The notes beneath the pieces were generated by a model. That model ran no database searches. It was not told the DNA's origin and was given only the letters and a program-made list of their open reading frames with translations. A program made the position numbers and the translations under genes. From the NCBI GenBank assembly GCA_022826965.1, contig JAJDTU010000001.1, forward strand, positions 62,001 to 126,000: a DNA stretch of 64,000 nucleotides, given 5' to 3'. Positions within the stretch are counted from its first letter, which is position 1. Each line of letters opens with the position of its first letter. Of the stretch, positions 9,080 through 18,834 are shown one piece after another. This stretch comes from Dehalococcoidia bacterium (GTDB lineage Bacteria; Chloroflexota; Dehalococcoidia; Bin125).

Positions 9080-10030
9080 TCATGATGCCGCTCGGGCGCC
9101 CGGCACCGGTACTCGCTCGAGGACGTCATCGATTACCGTGCGCGCGTCCTGGTTGCGCACTTGCGCCGACGGACTGAGGATGATCCGGTGTCCCAGCGCG
9201 GAATGGGCCAGCGTCTTGATGTCGTCCGGGATCACGTAGTCGCGGCCGAAGAGGAGCGCCGACGCCTGGGCGCAGCGGAAGAGCGCGAGCGAACCGCGTG
9301 GCGATGCGCCCAAGTACACCGCTTCATGCGATCGCGTCGCGGCGACCAGTTGTACGGCGTATTGCTTGAGCTGCGGGTCGACCCAGATGTCTCGCGCGAC
9401 TCGATGGATCTCACGCACTTCCTCGGGAGAGGTGACGGGAGCGAGCGATTCGATCGGGTGCTGCTGCTGTTGTCCTTCGAGCACCGCGACCTCGTCGTTG
9501 GCGTCCGGATAGCCGAGGTGGATGCGCAGCAGGAACCGGTCGAGCTGTGCCTCGGGCAGCGGGAACGTGCCCTCGTATTCGACCGGATTCTGGGTGGCCA
9601 AGACCATGAACGGCGGCGGGAGCTGACGCGTGACGCCATCCGCTGTGACCTGTCGCTCCTCCATCGCTTCCAGCAACGCCGACTGCGTCTTGGGCGTTGC
9701 GCGATTGATTTCGTCGGCGAGCACAATCTGCGAGTAGATCGGTCCCTGCCGCCACTCGAAATCCTGCGTCTTCTGGTTGTAAACCGACACGCCCGTCACG
9801 TCGGAGGGCAAGAGATCCGGGGTGAACTGGATCCGGTTGAAGGTGCAGCCGGTCGACACGGCGAGTGCGCGGGCGAGCATCGTCTTGCCGGTGCCGGGCA
9901 CGTCTTCAATCAACAGATGACCGTCGGCGACGAGCGCGATGACTGCCTGCCGCACTTCTCGTGTCTTGCCCAGGATGACGCGCTCGACGTTGGCGACGAC
10001 GCTGAGAAGCACGGTTCGGGGATCGTCCAT
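9080..10030 (-). CDS. MoxR-family AAA+ ATPase
   Basis: 316 residues. Walker A is GVPGTGKT-like ([15 protein letters not shown], residues about 42-56), Walker B is [13 protein letters not shown], sensor 1 is ATQNP, with the MoxR-specific insertion and a C-terminal lid. MoxR ATPases act with DUF58/VWA proteins as a chaperone-like system. An in-frame ATG region reaches 10189, but the family N-terminus (MDDPRTVLL) and the GGAG about 10 nt before 10030 fix the start here. It is first in the operon moxR-DUF58-tgpA-like, with a 53-nt gap to the next gene. Confidence 0.93.
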   Translation of the reverse strand: MDDPRTVLLSVVANVERVILGKTREVRQAVIALVADGHLLIEDVPGTGKTMLARALAVSTGCTFNRIQFTPDLLPSDVTGVSVYNQKTQDFEWRQGPIYSQIVLADEINRATPKTQSALLEAMEERQVTADGVTRQLPPPFMVLATQNPVEYEGTFPLPEAQLDRFLLRIHLGYPDANDEVAVLEGQQQQHPIESLAPVTSPEEVREIHRVARDIWVDPQLKQYAVQLVAATRSHEAVYLGASPRGSLALFRCAQASALLFGRDYVIPDDIKTLAHSALGHRIILSPSAQVRNQDARTVIDDVLERVPVPGARAAS

Positions 10031-10145
10031 CGGGGGTATCTCCGCATGCAGCCCTGCCGCTGGCTGGTGCTTGCCTGAGCGCAGGCGCAGAGGCGTCTGA
10101 GCGGCATCTGGTGACAGGGGCACTTCCTGAGAGCGTAACTGATGT

Positions 10146-11294
10146 GTGTACAGTGGATTCGTCCATATGCGGCAATCGCCTGAACTCAACGGGGTGACGA
10201 ACGGGCCGATTCGACTGAGTCGGCGAACGGTGCTGCGCGCCTTCGCGGCCGGCGGCGCGGGCCTGTTCCTGTCCGCCTGCGGCGGCGACGATCTGGATCC
10301 CTTCGCTGCCTATCGCCAACCCGACGCGTCGCCGCAATCGGGGCCCGCGGGCCAGGCGCAGCAGGCCGGCCAACAGCAACCGCTGGAGCTCGCGCAGGTG
10401 CAAGACGCCTCGCCGGTGATCGACACCGAGTTGCTGCCCGACCCGGCCGTCTACGTCATGCCTAGTCCCGTCGCACAGGGCCAGACCGTGCTCATCGTGG
10501 TCGTCGCGCCCGGCGCCGATACCGCCTCCATGTGGTGGCAGGGCCAGACCTTCTCGCTGTTGCACAGCGAAGAGCGATTCATCGGCTTTTTCGGGATCGA
10601 TGCAAACGCGGTGGTTGGGCCGCAGTCGCTGGGCGTGGCCGTCTGGGGGCCACGGGGCGAGCAACTGCTCTGGCAGGAGACCGTGATCGAGATCGTCGGC
10701 GGAGACTGGACGGTTGACAACATCCAGATCGACGGCCCCAACGAGGCGTTGCTCGATCCGGCCATCCGCCGCGCCGACGAAACGCAACGATTGCCCTATC
10801 AGACGGGGCTGACGCCGCAACTGCATTGGTTGGGCGTGTTCGATCCGCCCGTCGACGGTGCGATTACGGCGTTGTACGGAGAACAACGATCCTTCAACGG
10901 CGGTCCAATCGTGGAGTATCACACCGGCATCGACTACGGGGGCGAGACCGGGACGGCGGTCAAGGCGGGCAACAGCGGCATCGTGAGCTGGGCCGGGCGA
11001 ACGCGGCGTCGGGGGAACGGGATCATCATCGACCACGGGGTTGGAGTGTTCACCGGCTACTACCATCTGTCGGAGGTCTTGCAGACGGCTGGGACGGTCG
11101 TCGAACAGGGGGACTTGATCGCGCGGATGGGGGCGACCGGGCTCGCCACGGGTCCGCATCTGCACTGGGAAGTGGTCGTGCGGGGCGTGACCGTCAACCC
11201 GTTGCCCTGGATCCGCTCGCTCGAGTTCCCCGACCCCTACCAGGCGCTCAATCCGGCCAATGCGTTGACGTCGACCAATCTCGCCAGCGGTTAG
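10146..11294 (+). CDS. M23-family metallopeptidase, Tat-exported lipoprotein
   Basis: 382 residues. A twin-arginine motif (SRRTVLRAF, residues 25-33) and a lipobox (LSAC, Cys45) predict a folded, lipid-anchored envelope protein. A short Gln/Ala-rich linker (about 66-80) follows. The C-terminal LytM/M23 domain keeps the zinc ligands H259 and D263 (HTGID) and the HLH motif ending at H340. Such enzymes cut peptidoglycan crosslinks or act as endopeptidase regulators. An ATG at 10167 would drop seven residues and equally preserve the Tat signal; GAGAG upstream slightly favours 10146. Divergent from moxR. Confidence 0.9.
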   Translation: MYSGFVHMRQSPELNGVTNGPIRLSRRTVLRAFAAGGAGLFLSACGGDDLDPFAAYRQPDASPQSGPAGQAQQAGQQQPLELAQVQDASPVIDTELLPDPAVYVMPSPVAQGQTVLIVVVAPGADTASMWWQGQTFSLLHSEERFIGFFGIDANAVVGPQSLGVAVWGPRGEQLLWQETVIEIVGGDWTVDNIQIDGPNEALLDPAIRRADETQRLPYQTGLTPQLHWLGVFDPPVDGAITALYGEQRSFNGGPIVEYHTGIDYGGETGTAVKAGNSGIVSWAGRTRRRGNGIIIDHGVGVFTGYYHLSEVLQTAGTVVEQGDLIARMGATGLATGPHLHWEVVVRGVTVNPLPWIRSLEFPDPYQALNPANALTSTNLASG

Positions 11295-11329
11295 CGGCTG
11301 TTGGCGCCGGCTCTGGGAAGCTCCGGTCG

Positions 11330-12133
11330 CTACGACCGAGCCGCCTCGAGCGTGAGCGCGATCGCCATGATCGCGGCGGTCTCCGCTCTGAGGGGACGAT
11401 TGCCCAGAGAGATCGGCGTCCAACCGTGGCTCCGAGCGAGCTCGGCTTCCTCGGCGGTGTATCCCCCTTCTGGGCCGATCAGCAGGTGCACCGGGTCCGG
11501 AGCGGGCAGGCCGTCCTTGCGGCGTTGCTGGAAGATCGGTGCAATCCGCTGGTCCGGCTCGATCGCCGAAGCGAGCAGACGGATCGAGTTCGGGGGTGGC
11601 TCTTCGCGGATCAGGTCGACCACCTGGATCGGCGGATGGATCTCCGGGCGGTACTCACGGCGGCACTGTTCGGCGGCCTCGGTCGCGAGCCGCCGCCAGC
11701 GATGCAGCCGCTGCGTCGCGTCGCCGCGAATGATCGCCCGCTGGGACCAGACCGGCCGGATCTCGTCGACGCCAAGCTCGGTCGCCTTTTCGATCATGAA
11801 GTCATAGCGCTGCGGCCGGATCAGCGATGCCGAGATGACAATGCGCGGCGGTGGCAGCGGACGCAGGGACCGACTCTCGTCGATGCGGCAGATCACGTCG
11901 TCGCGAGACACGCGTTCGATTGTGGCTCGGTAGAGACGGTCCGTGATCGGATGGACCAGTTCCAGCGGGTCGTCGCGTCGGACGCGCATCACACGCTTGA
12001 GCCGGTTCGCCTTGCCGCCGGTGATCGTGATCGTGTCGTCGTCCACGCGTGCCGACTCGTCGAGGAAGTAACGCGGAACCAGGCCGGGCGCACCCTGTCG
12101 ATCGGATACCTGGTCATCGAAGTGCCGTGCCAC
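11330..12133 (-). CDS. rsmE: 16S rRNA (uracil1498-N3)-methyltransferase
   Basis: 267 residues, full length for RsmE, a SPOUT-class methyltransferase that modifies U1498 of 16S rRNA using S-adenosylmethionine. The C-terminal trefoil-knot signatures are clear: LLIGPEGGYTAEE and SLGNRPLRAETAA. The N-terminal PUA-like part has RVRRDDPLELV-type strands. In many bacteria rsmE directly follows prmA; here the two are on the same strand but separated by an SDR gene of opposite orientation. Confidence 0.95.
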   Translation of the reverse strand: MARHFDDQVSDRQGAPGLVPRYFLDESARVDDDTITITGGKANRLKRVMRVRRDDPLELVHPITDRLYRATIERVSRDDVICRIDESRSLRPLPPPRIVISASLIRPQRYDFMIEKATELGVDEIRPVWSQRAIIRGDATQRLHRWRRLATEAAEQCRREYRPEIHPPIQVVDLIREEPPPNSIRLLASAIEPDQRIAPIFQQRRKDGLPAPDPVHLLIGPEGGYTAEEAELARSHGWTPISLGNRPLRAETAAIMAIALTLEAARS

Positions 12134-12234
12134 CGCGCTGAGCCTCTCCGAGAATGCGAGTCGGGGCGAGCGCTAGAATCCGCTGGGACAAGAACTGTAC
12201 TACTGTTCACGCGTTCTTGGGGACGGGGCATCTC

Positions 12235-13014
12235 ATGGATCTCGGGTTGAACGGCAAGGTGGCGATCGTCACGGGAGGTTCGGAAGGCATCGGCCGCGCG
12301 ACGGCGATCCTGCTGGGGCAAGAAGGCGCGAAGGTGGCGATCGGCGCGCGTCGACAGGGACCGCTCGACGAGGCGCGTGCGGCGGTCGAAGCAGCCGGCG
12401 GCGACTGCCTGGCGCTCTCGACGGACGTGACCTCGGACGACGAGTGCGATCGCCTCGTGGCGGCGACGATCGAGCGTTTCGGCGGCGTCGACATCCTGAT
12501 CAACAACGCCGGTCAGTCGTCCTCCGGGATGATTGAAACGCACGACGTCGAGACCTGGGCCGTCGATCTCGACCTCAAACTCTACGCCGCAATCCGTCTG
12601 GCCAAGCTCTGCGTGCCCTCGATGCGGGAACGCGGCGGCGGCCGCATCGTCAACCTGCTCAACATCGGCTGCAAGACGCCGGGCGCGGGATCGATGCCTA
12701 CTGCCGCATCGCGTGCGGCCGGTCTGGCGATGACCAAGGCCCTGAGCAAGGAGGTTGCGGCCGACCAGATCCTGGTCAATGCGGCTTGCATCGGCTCGGT
12801 CGACTCGGCCCAATGGCACGGGTTCCATCAGAACCAGATGCCCGACGCGACCTACGAGGAGTTCCTCGATCGGGTCGGCGACGGCATCCCGGTCAAGCGG
12901 ATCGGCACGTCGGAGGAGGCGGCCAACATGATCGTCTTCCTCGCCTCCGGCCCGGCCAGCTTCATCTCGGGCTGCGCGATCAACATCGACGGCGGCGCCT
13001 CCCCCGCGTGGTAG
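12235..13014 (+). CDS. SDR-fold protein with replaced catalytic triad
   Basis: 259 residues from the ATG preceded by a G-rich tract; an in-frame start 81 bp upstream lacks support. The Rossmann cofactor site TGGSEGIG (13-20) and NNAG (90-93) are intact, so NAD(P) binding is likely. The classical Ser-Tyr-Lys catalytic set is missing: by spacing, Ser is N143, Tyr is T156 and Lys is R160 (PTAASRAAG where YxASKAA is usual). The C-terminal substrate-side motif ending INIDGG is normal. It is either a non-catalytic SDR or one using different chemistry. It sits between prmA and rsmE on the opposite strand. Confidence 0.88.
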   Translation: MDLGLNGKVAIVTGGSEGIGRATAILLGQEGAKVAIGARRQGPLDEARAAVEAAGGDCLALSTDVTSDDECDRLVAATIERFGGVDILINNAGQSSSGMIETHDVETWAVDLDLKLYAAIRLAKLCVPSMRERGGGRIVNLLNIGCKTPGAGSMPTAASRAAGLAMTKALSKEVAADQILVNAACIGSVDSAQWHGFHQNQMPDATYEEFLDRVGDGIPVKRIGTSEEAANMIVFLASGPASFISGCAINIDGGASPAW

Positions 13015-13015
13015 C

Positions 13016-13052
13016 TGCGCTGAGCTACCTCTCCCCGTTCGAGGGGGAGTAG
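13016..13052. terminator. Hairpin between convergent SDR and prmA genes
   Basis: The sequence CTACCTCTCCCC, a 4-nt loop GTTC, then GAGGGGGAGTAG forms a GC-rich, slightly bulged stem directly after the SDR stop, and it encodes the last residues and stop of prmA on the other strand. There is no strong T-run on either side, so it would be at most a weak intrinsic or Rho-assisted bidirectional terminator. Confidence 0.4.
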
Positions 13053-14011
13053 AGAACCAACGCCCGCCATTCGTCTTCCGAGCGCGCAGCATGAAGCTCA
13101 AGACCGGAGTCGGCTAGCGCCGATGCCACCGCCTCCTGGCGATGCTCGACCAGGCCGCTGGCGATCAGATTGCCTTTCGGCTTCACCGCACTCGCCAGAT
13201 CCTGCGCCAGGTACCGCAGGAGGTCAGCTGTCAGGTTCGCGACGACCAGATCGAACTGTTCCTCAACCGGGATTGATGCTTCTCGAACTTCGATTCGGTC
13301 GGACAGCCGGTTCTGGCGGACGGTCTGACGGGCTGCGTCCACCGCGAGCGGGTCGATGTCCGTGGCGACGACAGACGCGGCGCCCAGTTTCGCCGCGGCG
13401 ACGGCGAGGATCCCGCTTCCGGTGCCCACGTCCAGGACCCATTCTCCGCCCTGGATCAGTTGTGCCAGGAGGGCGAGGCAGAGCCTCGTCGACTGGTGCT
13501 GTCCCGTGCCGAAGGCGAGGCCCGGGACGAGGTCAATCACCACTTCGTTGGCTTTGGCCGCGTAGAGGATGTGTGGTGGTCGGACGACGATGGGTTTCGG
13601 ACCCGGAACTCTGACGATGTCGAAGTGGTCGTGCCAGGCGGTGCGCCAATCTCGGTTGGGCAGCGGTTGCACTTGAAGCGCAGGTGCTTCGCCTAGCAGA
13701 TTGACCGCGGACTCTCGGACACGCGCTTCAAGCTCGCCCCACTGTTCGTCGGTGAGATAGGCGGCAACCTCGGCTCGATCAGTCCGGTTGTCGTGGCCCG
13801 GCCAGGGTTCCTCGGTCGGCTCACCGAGGACGTATTCGACACTGGAGTTGTAGACGCCAGCCAGTTCCCATGCGGCGACGGCGAGTTCAACGTGCGCCGC
13901 TTCTACGCTGAGAGCGACTCGAAGCAGTTTCGGCGGACGGCTAATTGGTGAACGCTCCGCGGATGCGCGAGAAGACGCCCTCGTCCTCGCTGCCGCGGTT
14001 GGCGGGCACAT
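13025..14011 (-). CDS. prmA: Ribosomal protein L11 methyltransferase
   Basis: PrmA trimethylates ribosomal protein L11. The AdoMet site VLDVGTGSGILAV and the catalytic-domain motifs (GLAFGTGQHQST, VVANL) are intact; the N-terminal L11-binding domain is present. The start is unclear. The nearest standard codon is the ATG at 14011, giving 328 residues and a 71-nt overlap with the dnaJ end, but family alignment begins near LLRVALSVEA. This would suit a non-standard ATT at 13945 (adjacent to the dnaJ stop) or CTG at 13927. No ATG, GTG or TTG lies between 14011 and that point. Fifth gene of the hrcA operon. Confidence 0.9.
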   Translation of the reverse strand: MCPPTAAARTRASSRASAERSPISRPPKLLRVALSVEAAHVELAVAAWELAGVYNSSVEYVLGEPTEEPWPGHDNRTDRAEVAAYLTDEQWGELEARVRESAVNLLGEAPALQVQPLPNRDWRTAWHDHFDIVRVPGPKPIVVRPPHILYAAKANEVVIDLVPGLAFGTGQHQSTRLCLALLAQLIQGGEWVLDVGTGSGILAVAAAKLGAASVVATDIDPLAVDAARQTVRQNRLSDRIEVREASIPVEEQFDLVVANLTADLLRYLAQDLASAVKPKGNLIASGLVEHRQEAVASALADSGLELHAARSEDEWRALVLYSPSNGER

Positions 14012-15065
14012 CGAGGACTTCTGCGAGTTGCTCGAACAACTCGCGCTGTTCGGTTGAGAGCTTGGTCGGAACCTCAATGACGATCTGCACGCGCAGGTCT
14101 CCCCGTCCGCGTCCCCGCAGGTGGGGGACGCCCTCGCCGCGCAGGCGGAATTCGTGCCCGTGCTGCGTCGCCGCGGGGACGTTGAGCGGTTGGTCGTGTC
14201 CGTTAATGCCGGGAATGGTGACGGTCGCGCCCAGAGCGGCCTGGGCCACGTTGAGGTGAAGCGGCAGGATGAGGTCGTTGCCGTCGCGCAGGAAGAGCTC
14301 GTGCGGGCGAACCGCGATATCGACGTAGAGATTGCCCGCCGGTCCGCCGCGCAGACCGGCATCGCCTTCGCCTGAGAGCCGCATCTGCGCACCATCGGTG
14401 ACGCCCGCGGGAATCTTGACTTTGAGCCGACGGTTGCGCTGCTCTCGGCCGACTCCGCCGCACGATGTGCAGGGGTGCTCGATTACCGTGCCCTCGCCCT
14501 CGCAGGGCTCGCACGGCGCGACGTTGACAAAGCGGCCGAACACGTTGCTTTGCGTGCGCCGCACCTCGCCCGAGCCGCCGCAGTACTCGCAGGCGACACG
14601 CTGGGTGCCGGGCTCGCCGCCGGAACCGCCGCAGATCGTGCAGTGTTCGAGCCGCGAGGCGCGGATCTCTTCCTCGCAGCCGAAGACGGCATCCTCGAAG
14701 TCGAGTTCGATCTGGAGGCGTAGGTCGCCGCCGCGAATCGGGCCGGCGGCGCGGCGTCCGCCAAAGAAGGCGTCGAAGATATCGCCGAAGCCGCCGAAGT
14801 CGAAGCCCTCAAAACCGGTGCCTTGCGCAAACGCACCGGCCGAGCCGTACTGGTCGTACTTGGCCCGTTTCTCGGGGTCGGAGAGCACCTCGTAGGCGGC
14901 CGCAATGCGCTTGAACTTAGCCTCCGACGCCTCTTTCTCGACCGGATCGGTCACGCGGTCGGGATGATGCTCCATGGCCAGCTTGCGGAACGATCGCCGG
15001 ATGTCATCCTGCGACGCCTCCCGCGAGAGGCCGAGAATCTCATAGAAGTCGTCGGATTGAGCCAT
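13941..15065 (-). CDS. dnaJ: Chaperone DnaJ
   Basis: 374 residues, full-length type I Hsp40. The J domain (1-70) has the HPD motif (EHHPDRV) that stimulates DnaK ATPase. A Gly/Phe-rich linker (about 75-105) follows, then four CxxCxGxG zinc repeats (CTICGGSG, CEYCGGSG, CEPCEGEG, CTSCGGVG), then the two substrate-binding beta domains and the dimerisation tail. It lies 82 nt downstream of dnaK and is probably transcribed from the CIRCE-controlled promoter ahead of hrcA. Confidence 0.97.
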   Translation of the reverse strand: MAQSDDFYEILGLSREASQDDIRRSFRKLAMEHHPDRVTDPVEKEASEAKFKRIAAAYEVLSDPEKRAKYDQYGSAGAFAQGTGFEGFDFGGFGDIFDAFFGGRRAAGPIRGGDLRLQIELDFEDAVFGCEEEIRASRLEHCTICGGSGGEPGTQRVACEYCGGSGEVRRTQSNVFGRFVNVAPCEPCEGEGTVIEHPCTSCGGVGREQRNRRLKVKIPAGVTDGAQMRLSGEGDAGLRGGPAGNLYVDIAVRPHELFLRDGNDLILPLHLNVAQAALGATVTIPGINGHDQPLNVPAATQHGHEFRLRGEGVPHLRGRGRGDLRVQIVIEVPTKLSTEQRELFEQLAEVLDVPANRGSEDEGVFSRIRGAFTN

Positions 15066-15147
15066 CAGGCCGTTTCATTGCCGAACGCGCACACGGGCTT
15101 AGGGTATCGCCAGCCGCAATCAGGAGATGCGCACCGACCTGCCAAGC

Positions 15148-17040
15148 CTAAACCTCGCGGAACTCGCCTTCCACGGTGTCGTCGTCCGGTGGTGGAGCGG
15201 CGCCTCCGGCGTCGGCGGTCGCTCCGGCGGGTTCTTGCTGACCGTAGATCTTCTCGCCGACCTTCATCAGGGTCGTGTTGAGATCGTCGAGGGCTGTCTG
15301 GATGGCGGCCGCGTCCTCGGACTCGAGCGTGGCGCGGAGGGCTTCGATCTTGCCCTGCATCTCGGTCTTGAGCTCCTCGTCGATCTTGTCTTCCTGGTCG
15401 TTGAGGACCTTTTCCGCCTCGTAGGCGGTGGTTTCGGCGCGGTTGCGGACCTCGGCGAGCTCGCGCAGTTTCTGATCCTCTTCGGCGTGTTCCTCGGCAT
15501 CGCGCTGCATCGCGGCGATCTCTTCCTCGGAGAGACCGGAGGAACCCTGGATCGTGATCCGCTGCTCTTTGCCGGTGCCCTTGTCCTGCGCGCCGACGTT
15601 GAGGATGCCGTTCGCGTCGATGTCGAAGGTGACCTCGATCTGGGGCATGCCGCGCGGTGCGGGCAGGATGCCGTCGAGGATGAAGCGGCCCAGCGATTTG
15701 TTGGGGGCCGCCATCTCGCGCTCGCCCTGAAGCACGTGAATCTCGACCTGCGACTGGTTGTCGGCGGCGGTCGAGAAGACCTGCGACTTCGAGGTCGGGA
15801 TGGTCGTGTTTCGCGGGATCAGCGGAGTCGAGACGCCGCCCAGGGTTTCGATACCCAGCGTCAGCGGGGTCACGTCGAGCAGGAGGACGTCCTTGACCTC
15901 GCCGCGCAGCACGCCGGCCTGGATGGCCGCGCCGAGGGCAACGACTTCGTCCGGGTTGACGCCGCGATGGGGCTCCTTGTTGAAGAACTGCTCGACCTTC
16001 TGCTGAACCAGCGGCATCCGCGTCTGGCCGCCGACAAGCACGACCTCGTCGACCTGGTCGCGAGAGATGCCGGCGTCGTCGAGCGCGTTCCGGCAAGGCT
16101 CGAGCGTGCTCTCGACGAGGTCGAGTACGAGCTGCTCGAGTTGAGCTCGGGTGAGCGTGTGAGTGAAGTGCTTGGGGCCGGAGGCGTCCGCAGTGATGTA
16201 GGGCAGGTTGATCTCGGTCGACTGCGTGGTCGACAGTTCGACCTTGGCCCGCTCGGCGGCTTCCTTGAGCCGTTGCAGCGCCATGCGGTCCTGGGAGAGG
16301 TCGATCGCCTGTTCTCTGCGGAAGGTGTCGACGAGGTAGTCCATCAGCCGCTGATCGAAGTCGTCGCCGCCGAGGAAGGTGTTGCCGTTCGTCGAGCGAA
16401 CCTGGAAGGTGCCTTCGCCCAGCTCGAGGATCGAGATGTCGAACGTGCCGCCGCCGAGGTCGTAGACGGCGATGTAATGGTCTTCCGTCTTCTCGAGGCC
16501 GTAGGCCAGCGAGGCGGCGGTCGGTTCGTTGATGATCCGCAGCACGTTCAGACCGGCGATCCGACCAGCGTCCTTGGTCGCGTTGCGTTGCGAGTCGTCG
16601 AAGTAGGCGGGGACCGTGATCACGGCCTCATCGACGGTCTCGCCGAGATAGGCCTCTGCGTCCGCCTTGAGCTTCTGCAGAACCATCGCCGCGATCTCGG
16701 GAGGCGAGTACGGGTTGCCCCCCATCGACACGCGAGCATCGTGGTTCTCCGCAGCGTCGACGATGTACGGCAAGCGGCCGACCGCCCCCTGCACGTCGGG
16801 ATCCTCGAAGCGGCGGCCCATCAGCCGCTTGACCGAGAACAGCGTGTCCCCGGGGTTGGTCACGGCCTGGCGCTTGGCCGCCGTGCCGACGATGCGCTCG
16901 CCGGTCTTGGTCAGCGCCACCACCGACGGGGTGGTGCGGTTGCCCTCGGCGTTGGGAATGACGGTCGGCTCGCCGCCCTCCATCACGGCGACGGCCGAGT
17001 TGGTCGTGCCGAGGTCGATGCCAATGACTCGTCCGGGCAT
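15148..17040 (-). CDS. dnaK: Chaperone DnaK (Hsp70)
   Basis: 630 residues, full length. The ATPase domain begins [13 protein letters not shown] and has the phosphate-2 motif [10 protein letters not shown]. The conserved linker region [16 protein letters not shown] precedes the beta-sandwich substrate-binding domain and helical lid. The C-terminus ends with an acidic tail ([12 protein letters not shown]), as expected for DnaJ docking. It is 10 nt downstream of grpE. A 644-codon open frame on the opposite strand is a shadow caused by high GC third positions. Confidence 0.98.
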   Translation of the reverse strand: MPGRVIGIDLGTTNSAVAVMEGGEPTVIPNAEGNRTTPSVVALTKTGERIVGTAAKRQAVTNPGDTLFSVKRLMGRRFEDPDVQGAVGRLPYIVDAAENHDARVSMGGNPYSPPEIAAMVLQKLKADAEAYLGETVDEAVITVPAYFDDSQRNATKDAGRIAGLNVLRIINEPTAASLAYGLEKTEDHYIAVYDLGGGTFDISILELGEGTFQVRSTNGNTFLGGDDFDQRLMDYLVDTFRREQAIDLSQDRMALQRLKEAAERAKVELSTTQSTEINLPYITADASGPKHFTHTLTRAQLEQLVLDLVESTLEPCRNALDDAGISRDQVDEVVLVGGQTRMPLVQQKVEQFFNKEPHRGVNPDEVVALGAAIQAGVLRGEVKDVLLLDVTPLTLGIETLGGVSTPLIPRNTTIPTSKSQVFSTAADNQSQVEIHVLQGEREMAAPNKSLGRFILDGILPAPRGMPQIEVTFDIDANGILNVGAQDKGTGKEQRITIQGSSGLSEEEIAAMQRDAEEHAEEDQKLRELAEVRNRAETTAYEAEKVLNDQEDKIDEELKTEMQGKIEALRATLESEDAAAIQTALDDLNTTLMKVGEKIYGQQEPAGATADAGGAAPPPDDDTVEGEFREV

Positions 17041-17050
17041 GGGGATTCTC

Positions 17051-17644
17051 CTACTCGGTAACTTCGTCTTCTGATTCGTCCGGTGTCTCGGGAGGTTCGA
17101 TTGAGCCGTCGCCGACCATCACCTGCGTGGCGCGCAGGATGCGGTTGCCGACGGTGTAGCCGGTGCGCAGCACGGCGACGATCTCGTTGTGTTGGCCAGG
17201 CAGCTGGCCAACCGCTTCGTGGTACTCGGGATCAAACGGCTGCTCGATCGTCTCGATCTGCTGAACCTGCTGGCGCAGCAGCAGCGCATCGAGCTTCTGC
17301 GAAATCAGTTCCACGCCCTGACGCCAGGGATCGTCTGCGCTCGCGTCTTCCGCCGGCGCCTCACGGTTGGCGCGCTCGAAGTCGTCGGCCAACTCGATCA
17401 GATCGAGCAGGATCGCGCGCTGGGACTGCTGGACGCGGTCGCGCACATCCTGGGCCGAGCGGCGCTTCAGGTTCTCGAAGTCGGCCTGGGCGCGCTGCCA
17501 GCCGGCATAGTTGCGGGCCGACTCTTCGCGCAGCGCCTCAAACTCGCCGACCGGCTCGTCTATTGAAGCGGACTCTGCGTCGGACTCAAGCACTTCGTCG
17601 ATCTGCTGACTCGCTTCCGGAGTCGACTGGCTGTCCGAGATCAT
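17051..17644 (-). CDS. grpE: Nucleotide exchange factor GrpE
   Basis: 197 residues from the ATG that overlaps the hrcA stop (ATGA); longer in-frame extensions run inside hrcA and are not family-like. Long N-terminal helix with coiled-coil character (about 30-85, including [12 protein letters not shown]), then the four-helix and beta-sheet head ending with the GrpE signature [19 protein letters not shown]. It releases ADP from DnaK. The acidic N- and C-terminal tails are typical. Confidence 0.96.
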   Translation of the reverse strand: MISDSQSTPEASQQIDEVLESDAESASIDEPVGEFEALREESARNYAGWQRAQADFENLKRRSAQDVRDRVQQSQRAILLDLIELADDFERANREAPAEDASADDPWRQGVELISQKLDALLLRQQVQQIETIEQPFDPEYHEAVGQLPGQHNEIVAVLRTGYTVGNRILRATQVMVGDGSIEPPETPDESEDEVTE

Positions 17645-18738
17645 CGGCCGACTCCATAGACGGCGTCGATCATCTCCTGCAGGAGTTGGGAGTAGAAACG
17701 CGCGGCGGCGATGCTGCGCGGGTAGTTCATCCGCGTCGGCCCGATCACCCCTACGTAGCCGGGAATCTCGGGAGATGCGGCAGAGCCCGTTGAGGAGCTG
17801 TACGGCGCAAGCACCAGCGAGCATTCCTGCAGCAGCGCCGTCGGATGGTCGTCGCCGATTAGGACGTGCATCGCCCCGCGGGCATCGCCTTGCTGGGTGA
17901 CGTCCTCGACTACAGCCGCGGGAACGAGATCTTCGGCGGAGTGCTGATCGACGAGTTCGATCAACTCCAGCGAGCGCTCGGGCTCGTGCTGGAACTCGGG
18001 CTGCGCCATCATCCCGCCGAGCCCGGCAATCGCCGGGTTGCCCGCTCGCAGAGCGTCGCGGTCGAGCACCTGCGCCAGCGTGTCGAGCACGAAGTGCTCA
18101 ATCGGATGGGTTGCCGGTGTGTCGATCGCCTGGCGGGCCGCCGTGCGCACGTCGCTCGCCGAGCGGCCGCGCAACATCCAGGACAGGCGCGTCGCCAACT
18201 CGTCGAGTTCGTCTACCTCGACCGGCTGGGGAAGCGGCATGAGCTGGCGGATCATCCGCGCTTCCTGGACAACCACGATCATCAGCACCAGCAACTCGTT
18301 CAGCGAAATCAGTTCCACCTGACGCACACGTAGCTGCTCCGGGTGCGGCGGCGCGACGATGACAAGCAGGCCAAGCGAGCGAGCCAGGACTGTCGCCGCC
18401 AGCTCTACCCACTCGTCAACCGACGGCGCTGCCTGGAAGAACTGGTGTCGGACCGAGGCCTGCTCCGCCAATCCGAGTTCGGCGTGGCCCATCAGCGACT
18501 GAACGAAGTGGCGGTAGCCGCGATTCGAGGGCACGCGACCGGCCGAAGTGTGCGGATGCGTCAGATAGCCGCCCTGTTCGAGAGCGTGCATCTCATGGCG
18601 TATCGTGGCTGGCGACGCCGGCAGGGCGTATTTCTCCACGACATGGCGTGAGGCGACGGGCGTCGCCGTTTCGATGTAATCCTGGATGACGAGCTGCAGA
18701 ATGCCCGCGCGTCTGTCTGACAACTGTTCGGCGGTCAT
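17641..18738 (-). CDS. hrcA: Heat-inducible transcription repressor HrcA
   Basis: 365 residues, full length. N-terminal winged helix (PVASRHVVEKY, SPATIRHEMHALEQ-type recognition region, HTSAGRVPSNRGYR) binds the CIRCE operator; the GAF-like dimerisation domain follows, ending in the conserved VIGPTRMNYPRSI segment. It is the first gene of hrcA-grpE-dnaK-dnaJ-prmA and represses its own operon, with GroE titration the usual release mechanism. A perfect CIRCE element lies 62 bp upstream. Confidence 0.96.
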   Translation of the reverse strand: MTAEQLSDRRAGILQLVIQDYIETATPVASRHVVEKYALPASPATIRHEMHALEQGGYLTHPHTSAGRVPSNRGYRHFVQSLMGHAELGLAEQASVRHQFFQAAPSVDEWVELAATVLARSLGLLVIVAPPHPEQLRVRQVELISLNELLVLMIVVVQEARMIRQLMPLPQPVEVDELDELATRLSWMLRGRSASDVRTAARQAIDTPATHPIEHFVLDTLAQVLDRDALRAGNPAIAGLGGMMAQPEFQHEPERSLELIELVDQHSAEDLVPAAVVEDVTQQGDARGAMHVLIGDDHPTALLQECSLVLAPYSSSTGSAASPEIPGYVGVIGPTRMNYPRSIAAARFYSQLLQEMIDAVYGVGR

Positions 18739-18800
18739 GGCTCGTACCGAGTCGTGGTTGTCTGCGTCGTGGTTGTCTGAAAGGCTCAGTTAGGCTGCAC

Positions 18801-18827
18801 TTAGCACTCTCCTACTGAGAGTGCTAA
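18801..18827 (-). promoter_or_regulatory. CIRCE operator (HrcA binding site)
   Basis: Perfect consensus inverted repeat TTAGCACTC-N9-GAGTGCTAA (arms 18801-18809 and 18819-18827). It lies between the predicted promoter and the hrcA start, so HrcA binding would block the heat-shock operon. The operator sits in the divergent region shared with the ketosynthase-like gene, whose start is about 100 bp away on the other side. Confidence 0.97.
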
Positions 18828-18834
18828 CGCGCTC

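Noticed and set aside
14012-14395. N-terminal extension of prmA deep into dnaJ
   Set aside because: The added residues are low-complexity antisense-like sequence in another frame of dnaJ and do not align to PrmA.
15127-17061. 644-codon open frame on the strand opposite dnaK
   Set aside because: It mirrors dnaK codons, has no recognisable domain or ribosome-binding site, and arises from high GC at third positions.
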